Source of the DNA: Desulfovibrio sp. JY
Lineage (GTDB): Bacteria; Desulfobacterota; Desulfovibrionia; Desulfovibrionales; Desulfovibrionaceae
NCBI GenBank assembly: GCA_021730285.1
Contig: CP082962.1
Location: 806,001-870,000, forward strand
DNA length: 64,000 nucleotides
Direction of reading: 5' to 3'
The position numbers were made by a program, and so were the translations under genes. The notes under the pieces are model-generated. The model saw only the letters and a program-made list of their open reading frames with translations, had not been told where the DNA came from and ran no database searches. How positions within the stretch are numbered: position 1 is the stretch's first letter; every line of letters starts with the position of its first letter. Positions 60,570 to 64,000 of this stretch are shown piece by piece.

Positions 60570-61463
60570 CTACAGGGTGGCCGCGCCGACCTGCTTGTGC
60601 TTTTCGGCCACGTAGCTGGCCACGAGGTTAAATGCCAGCGTGAAAATGAAAAGAACGATGCCGATGGCGAAAAGCGCCCGGTAGTGGTTGCCGCGAAAGG
60701 CCGCTTCGGCCATTTCCGCGGCGATGCTCGACGGCATGGGCCGCACGGGCGAAAAAATGGAGGTGGGGATGATCGCCGCGCCGCCGGCCACCATGAGCAC
60801 GACCATGGTCTCGCCGATGGCCCGGGACATGCCGAGCATGATCGCCGTGGAAATGCCCGACAGCGAAGCCGGCAGCACCACCTTGGCGATGGTCTCGAAA
60901 TGGGTGGCGCCAAGGGCCAGCGAGGCTTCCTTGAGTTCGCGGGGCACGGAGTAGATGGCGTCCTCGGACACCGAGCAGATGGTGGGCACGGACATGAAGG
61001 CCAGCATGATGGAGGCGTTGAAGAGGTTGAGCCCCGTGGCCAGGTCGAAGGTGTCCTGCAGGTAGGGCGCGACCACCACCATGCCAAAAAAGCCGATGAC
61101 CACCGAGGGCAGCGCGGCCAGCAGCTCGACGATGGGCTTGAAAATGTCGCGGGTCTTGCGGCTGGCGATCTCGGCCAGGTAGATGGCGGTCATGACCCCG
61201 AGCGGGATGGCGATGGCCGAGGACAGGGCCGTGACGGCGAGCGAGGCCACGATCAGGGGAAAGATGCCGAAGGCCGGCGGATCGGAGGTCGGGTACCACA
61301 GGGACCCGAACAGGAAGTCCGAGACCGAAACCACGCCAAAAATCGGCAGGCCCTCCACGAACAGGTAGACCATGATGAGCGCCAGGGCCACGATGGAGGA
61401 CAGGGCGGTCAGGAAGAAGATGTTGCGGACCAGATCGTCCTTGCCTTTGCGCGAAAGAGCCAT
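60570..61463 (-). CDS. pstC: Phosphate ABC transporter permease PstC
   Basis: 297 residues, six predicted helices. LSSAIAIPLGVMTAIYLAEIA, ELLAALPSVVIGFFGMVVV and the EAA-like loop LKEASLALGATHFETIAKVV define PstC. It pairs with PstA as the membrane channel for phosphate. It starts 78 nt after pstS and ends 56 nt before pstA. Confidence 0.94.
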   Translation of the reverse strand: MALSRKGKDDLVRNIFFLTALSSIVALALIMVYLFVEGLPIFGVVSVSDFLFGSLWYPTSDPPAFGIFPLIVASLAVTALSSAIAIPLGVMTAIYLAEIASRKTRDIFKPIVELLAALPSVVIGFFGMVVVAPYLQDTFDLATGLNLFNASIMLAFMSVPTICSVSEDAIYSVPRELKEASLALGATHFETIAKVVLPASLSGISTAIMLGMSRAIGETMVVLMVAGGAAIIPTSIFSPVRPMPSSIAAEMAEAAFRGNHYRALFAIGIVLFIFTLAFNLVASYVAEKHKQVGAATL

Positions 61464-61540
61464 GCGAGTTCTCCCGAGAGCGCGTCCCGGTCCGACACCG
61501 GAACCGGGACGCGTAAATGGGCGTGTGTAAAACGATGCGG

Positions 61541-62344
61541 CTAGCTGAGCGGCACGAAACCGACTTCCTTGACCAGCTTCTGGCCATCGGCGCCGAGCAG
61601 GAAGTCGACCAGCCCCTTGACCGCGCCGGAGGGCGCGCCGTTGGTGTAGATGTAGAGGTCGCGGGATATGGGGTACTTCTTGGACTTGGCGGTCTCGGCG
61701 GTGGCCTTGACGCCGTCCACGGTCAGGGGCTTGGTGGAGGCGTCAAGATAGCCCAGGCCGACGTAGCCGATGGCGTTCTTGTTCTTGCTGACGGCCTGGA
61801 CCACGGCGCCGTTGGAAGCCTGCATCAGGGCGCCGGGGAACACGCGCTCCTTCTTCATGACCAGGTGCTCCCAGGTCTCGTAGGTGCCCGAGGAGGTGTC
61901 GCGGGAGATGACGACCACCGGGCCCGTGCCGCCAAGGTCCTTCCAGGCGGTGATCTTGCCGGTGTAGAGGTCCTTCAGCTGGGCCAGGTTGATGGCCTCG
62001 AGCTTGTTGGCCGGATTGACGATCGGGACGATGGCGTCGATGGCCACCACGGTCTGGACCGGATTCTCGCCCTTGCTCTTGGCCAGCTCGATTTCCTTCT
62101 GCTCCATGGCGCGCGAAGCCATGGCGATATCGGTGGAGCCGTCGATCAGGGACTTGATGCCGTTGCCCGAACCGCCGCCGGAAACGGAAATTTTCACATC
62201 CGGATGCGCCTTCATGTAGGCCTCGACGACCTTCTGCATGATGGGCAGGACGGTGGTGGAACCGTTGACCTTGATGGTGGTTTCGGCAAACGCGGTGGAG
62301 GCCACGAGCAGCAGCGCGGCCACGATACCAATAAGTTTTTTCAT
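61541..62344 (-). CDS. pstS: Phosphate-binding periplasmic protein PstS
   Basis: 267 residues. A signal peptide of about 20 residues (ALLLVASTAFA) is followed by ETTIKVNGSTTVLPIMQKVVE. Phosphate-binding loops are visible: GSTTVLP, SGGGSGNGIKSLIDGSTDIA and SRDTSSGTYETW. The ATG at 62344 follows TTAGGAGGGTTCTC. It leads the pst operon and should be strongly induced under phosphate limitation. A Pho-box-like sequence lies 76 nt upstream. Confidence 0.95.
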   Translation of the reverse strand: MKKLIGIVAALLLVASTAFAETTIKVNGSTTVLPIMQKVVEAYMKAHPDVKISVSGGGSGNGIKSLIDGSTDIAMASRAMEQKEIELAKSKGENPVQTVVAIDAIVPIVNPANKLEAINLAQLKDLYTGKITAWKDLGGTGPVVVISRDTSSGTYETWEHLVMKKERVFPGALMQASNGAVVQAVSKNKNAIGYVGLGYLDASTKPLTVDGVKATAETAKSKKYPISRDLYIYTNGAPSGAVKGLVDFLLGADGQKLVKEVGFVPLS

Positions 62345-62419
62345 GAGAACCCTCCTAAATGGTTGTCGCGCCACGATTGGCGCGAAATGCCCCGGTCACG
62401 GGCGAAACCTATGGGCGGA

Positions 62420-62439
62420 CTGTGACGGTTCGGTGACAA
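62420..62439 (-). promoter_or_regulatory. Pho-box-like PhoB site of pstS
   Basis: On the minus strand TTGTCACCGAACCGTCACAG shows two TGTCAC/CGTCAC units spaced 11 nt apart, as in PhoB boxes. It lies 76-95 nt upstream of the pstS ATG in a 331-bp intergenic region shared with the divergent rpe, in which no gene was seen. Confidence 0.6.
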
Positions 62440-62675
62440 GGCCACGGAAAACGCGTGACGCGGCTTCTTGCCAGAATTCACAAATGATTCTCAAAGGTTG
62501 TATTTCCAAATTGTTACAAGCCCCCGGTGACGGCGCGCGCCCCCCGCCACACCGGAAAACCGGGCGGCAGGCCGGTTGGAACGAGGCGGTTCCTTGACCG
62601 CGGGGCTTGGCCGGTCTATGTACTTATCCTATACCTGGGACAGGAATTTTGACCACCCCTCCAGCCGGAGACGCC

Positions 62676-63350
62676 ATGCCCGCACCGTTTATTCTTTCGC
62701 CTTCGCTGCTTTCCTCCGACTTCAGCCGGCTGGCCGACGAGCTGGCCGCCCTGGAGGGTGCCGGCCTGCGCTGGGTCCACCTGGACGTCATGGACGGGCT
62801 GTTCGTGCCCAACATCACCTTCGGCCCGCCGATCATCGCCGCCCTGCGCCGCCGCAGCAAGCTGTACTTCGACACGCATCTCATGATCGAACGGCCGGAG
62901 CGCTATCTGGCCGCCTTCCGCGAGGCCGGCTCGGACCTCATCTGCGTCCACGCCGAGGCCACGGTCCACCTGGAGCGCGCGGTCTCGGAAATCCGGCGTC
63001 TCGGCGCCGCCCCGGGCGTGGCCCTCAATCCGGCCACCCCGCTTTCCCACGTCGAATACCTGCTGCCCCAGCTCGATCTGGTGTTGATCATGACCGTCAA
63101 CCCGGGATTCGGCGGCCAGTCCTTCATCCCGTTCTGTCTGGACAAGGTCAAGGATCTCGCCGCTATGCGCCGGGAACGCGACCTCTCCTTCCGCATCCAG
63201 GTGGACGGCGGCGTCTCCCCGGACAATACCGCCGCCCTGGTGGCGGCCGGAGCCGACGTGTTGGTGTCCGGGTCGGCCTTTTTCGGCCACCCCCCCTACA
63301 AGGAGCGCCTGGATGTCTTTCAGGCGGCGGCTGCGACCAGCCCCACCTAA
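62676..63350 (+). CDS. rpe: Ribulose-phosphate 3-epimerase
   Basis: 224-residue TIM-barrel enzyme of the pentose phosphate pathway, interconverting ribulose-5-phosphate and xylulose-5-phosphate. LSPSLLSSDFSRLADEL has the first-strand Ser, VHLDVMDGLFVPNITFGP holds the catalytic Asp and metal His, FDTHLMIERPERYL and VNPGFGGQSFI follow, and IQVDGGVSPDNTAALVAAGADVLVSG carries the second catalytic Asp. The ATG at 62676 follows CCGGAGACGCC; the earlier in-frame start at 62607 is less likely. Confidence 0.95.
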   Translation: MPAPFILSPSLLSSDFSRLADELAALEGAGLRWVHLDVMDGLFVPNITFGPPIIAALRRRSKLYFDTHLMIERPERYLAAFREAGSDLICVHAEATVHLERAVSEIRRLGAAPGVALNPATPLSHVEYLLPQLDLVLIMTVNPGFGGQSFIPFCLDKVKDLAAMRRERDLSFRIQVDGGVSPDNTAALVAAGADVLVSGSAFFGHPPYKERLDVFQAAAATSPT

Positions 63351-64000
63351 CCGGGATCGCCGGCCCGGCGGCTTGCACGCCGCGAGGCGTTCCCCCCTGC
63401 CCGTCGTACAGGCGGCCCCCGGCGACATGCCGGGCCGGCTCACGCGTCTGTCCTCCATTTTCGACGCCCTGGACCAGGGCATCGCCTTCGTTTCCCCCGA
63501 AGGCCTGGTCATGGAAATAAACGACCGCTACCTGGCCCTGCTCGGTCGCCCGGCCGAAGACATCCTCGGCCGGGGGCTGGCCGCCCTGGACCTGGAAACC
63601 GAGGATTACCAGGCCAGCGCCTTCCTGGACCTTTTCCGGCGCGGCGTGGCCCATGCGCCGGTCTCCTTCGACCGACGCCTGGGCGACCGGGACGTCACGG
63701 CCAAGCTCCAGCCCGTCTTCGACCAGGGCCGCCTGACCGGCCTGCTCGTGTCGCTCATCGACGTCACGCCGCTGGTCGAGGCCAGACTCTCGGTGGAGCG
63801 CGAAAGAAGCTTTCTCGAACAGGTCATCACCATCGCCGGCGCGGCCATCTGCATCGTCAACCGCGACGACGTGGTGGTCACCATAAACGACGAATTCACG
63901 GCCATTACCGGCTACAGTCGCGATCAGGCCCTCGGCCGCGACAGGGCAGGGCTGTTGCGGGAATCCCCGCCCTCGCCCAGTCCGGCCAACCCGGCCGCGC
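63313..64000 (+). CDS. PAS-domain signalling protein (3' end missing)
   Basis: The frame is open to the right edge. From residue 39 it reads MPGRLTRLSSIFDALDQGIAF, a PAS domain, and a second PAS starts at SFLEQVITIAGAAICIVNRD. The C-terminal output (kinase, cyclase or regulator) lies outside the window. ATG 63313 has AAGGAG 7 nt upstream but overlaps rpe by 38 nt and gives an Arg/Pro-rich N-terminus; ATG 63427 gives a cleaner PAS start but has no clear ribosome site. The choice is not certain. Confidence 0.75.
   Translation, partial: MSFRRRLRPAPPNRDRRPGGLHAARRSPLPVVQAAPGDMPGRLTRLSSIFDALDQGIAFVSPEGLVMEINDRYLALLGRPAEDILGRGLAALDLETEDYQASAFLDLFRRGVAHAPVSFDRRLGDRDVTAKLQPVFDQGRLTGLLVSLIDVTPLVEARLSVERERSFLEQVITIAGAAICIVNRDDVVVTINDEFTAITGYSRDQALGRDRAGLLRESPPSPSPANPAA

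Overview
The window is a 64-kb piece of a GC-rich genome from a dissimilatory sulfate reducer, most likely a Desulfovibrionaceae member (Desulfovibrio / Solidesulfovibrio type). The evidence is the dsrKJOP sulfite-reduction electron-transfer genes at the left edge, DapL-type lysine synthesis, a CooA-like regulator beside a CODH-like gene, a Sec-encoding HesB-like gene, several large multi-PAS kinases, and amphi-Trp/XXXCH small proteins. No phage, insertion sequence or CRISPR array was seen. All assignments come from reading the sequence; no database search was possible.

Layout. 1-3.5 kb: end of the dsrMKJOP operon (dsrK cut by the window edge). 3.6-9.1 kb: dapL, then a minus-strand group of a fused pabB-pabC, dapF, a VOC protein and an unknown gene. 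9.3-13.1 kb: OmpA-like envelope protein, alpha/beta hydrolase, DNA polymerase IV and a small gene broken by an amber codon. 13.3-18.7 kb: glycogen phosphorylase, a polar amino acid ABC importer (binding protein, unknown periplasmic protein, permease; no ATPase), and a glutaredoxin/ferredoxin-thioredoxin-reductase pair. 18.9-25.6 kb: hybrid kinase, pyrR, an array of three HesB/IscA-like genes of which the first is a selenoprotein, and a response regulator with an HD-GYP phosphodiesterase. 25.6-32.9 kb: a tight envelope-biogenesis operon (lysS-lolC/E-lolD-bamA-skp-fabZ). 33.0-33.9 kb: tRNA-Asn and a RelE/XRE toxin-antitoxin pair with a clear operator. 34-47.6 kb: methyltransferase, processive glycosyltransferase, a 30-residue membrane peptide, a CooS-like protein without its metal ligands under a CooA-like regulator, a glycosyltransferase, a sigma-54 activator, a five-PAS CHASE kinase, a metallo-beta-lactamase-fold protein and an oxidoreductase. 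47.8-52.7 kb: a small secreted protein, then a block of PhoU-kinase fusion, amphi-Trp, PHP-like and XXXCH genes. 52.8-64 kb: a kinase with two complete kinase cores, a GT-C-type membrane protein, phoH, pstA-pstC-pstS, rpe and the start of a PAS protein.

The most notable points are the selenoprotein with two paralogues in which the Sec position becomes Cys and then Glu; the CODH C-terminal-domain protein that has lost three cluster-C cysteines but sits behind a CooA-like operator and regulator; the PhoU-kinase/amphi-Trp/PHP/XXXCH gene block, whose function I cannot name; and four copies of a 162-165-bp two-hairpin repeat placed at gene 3' ends.
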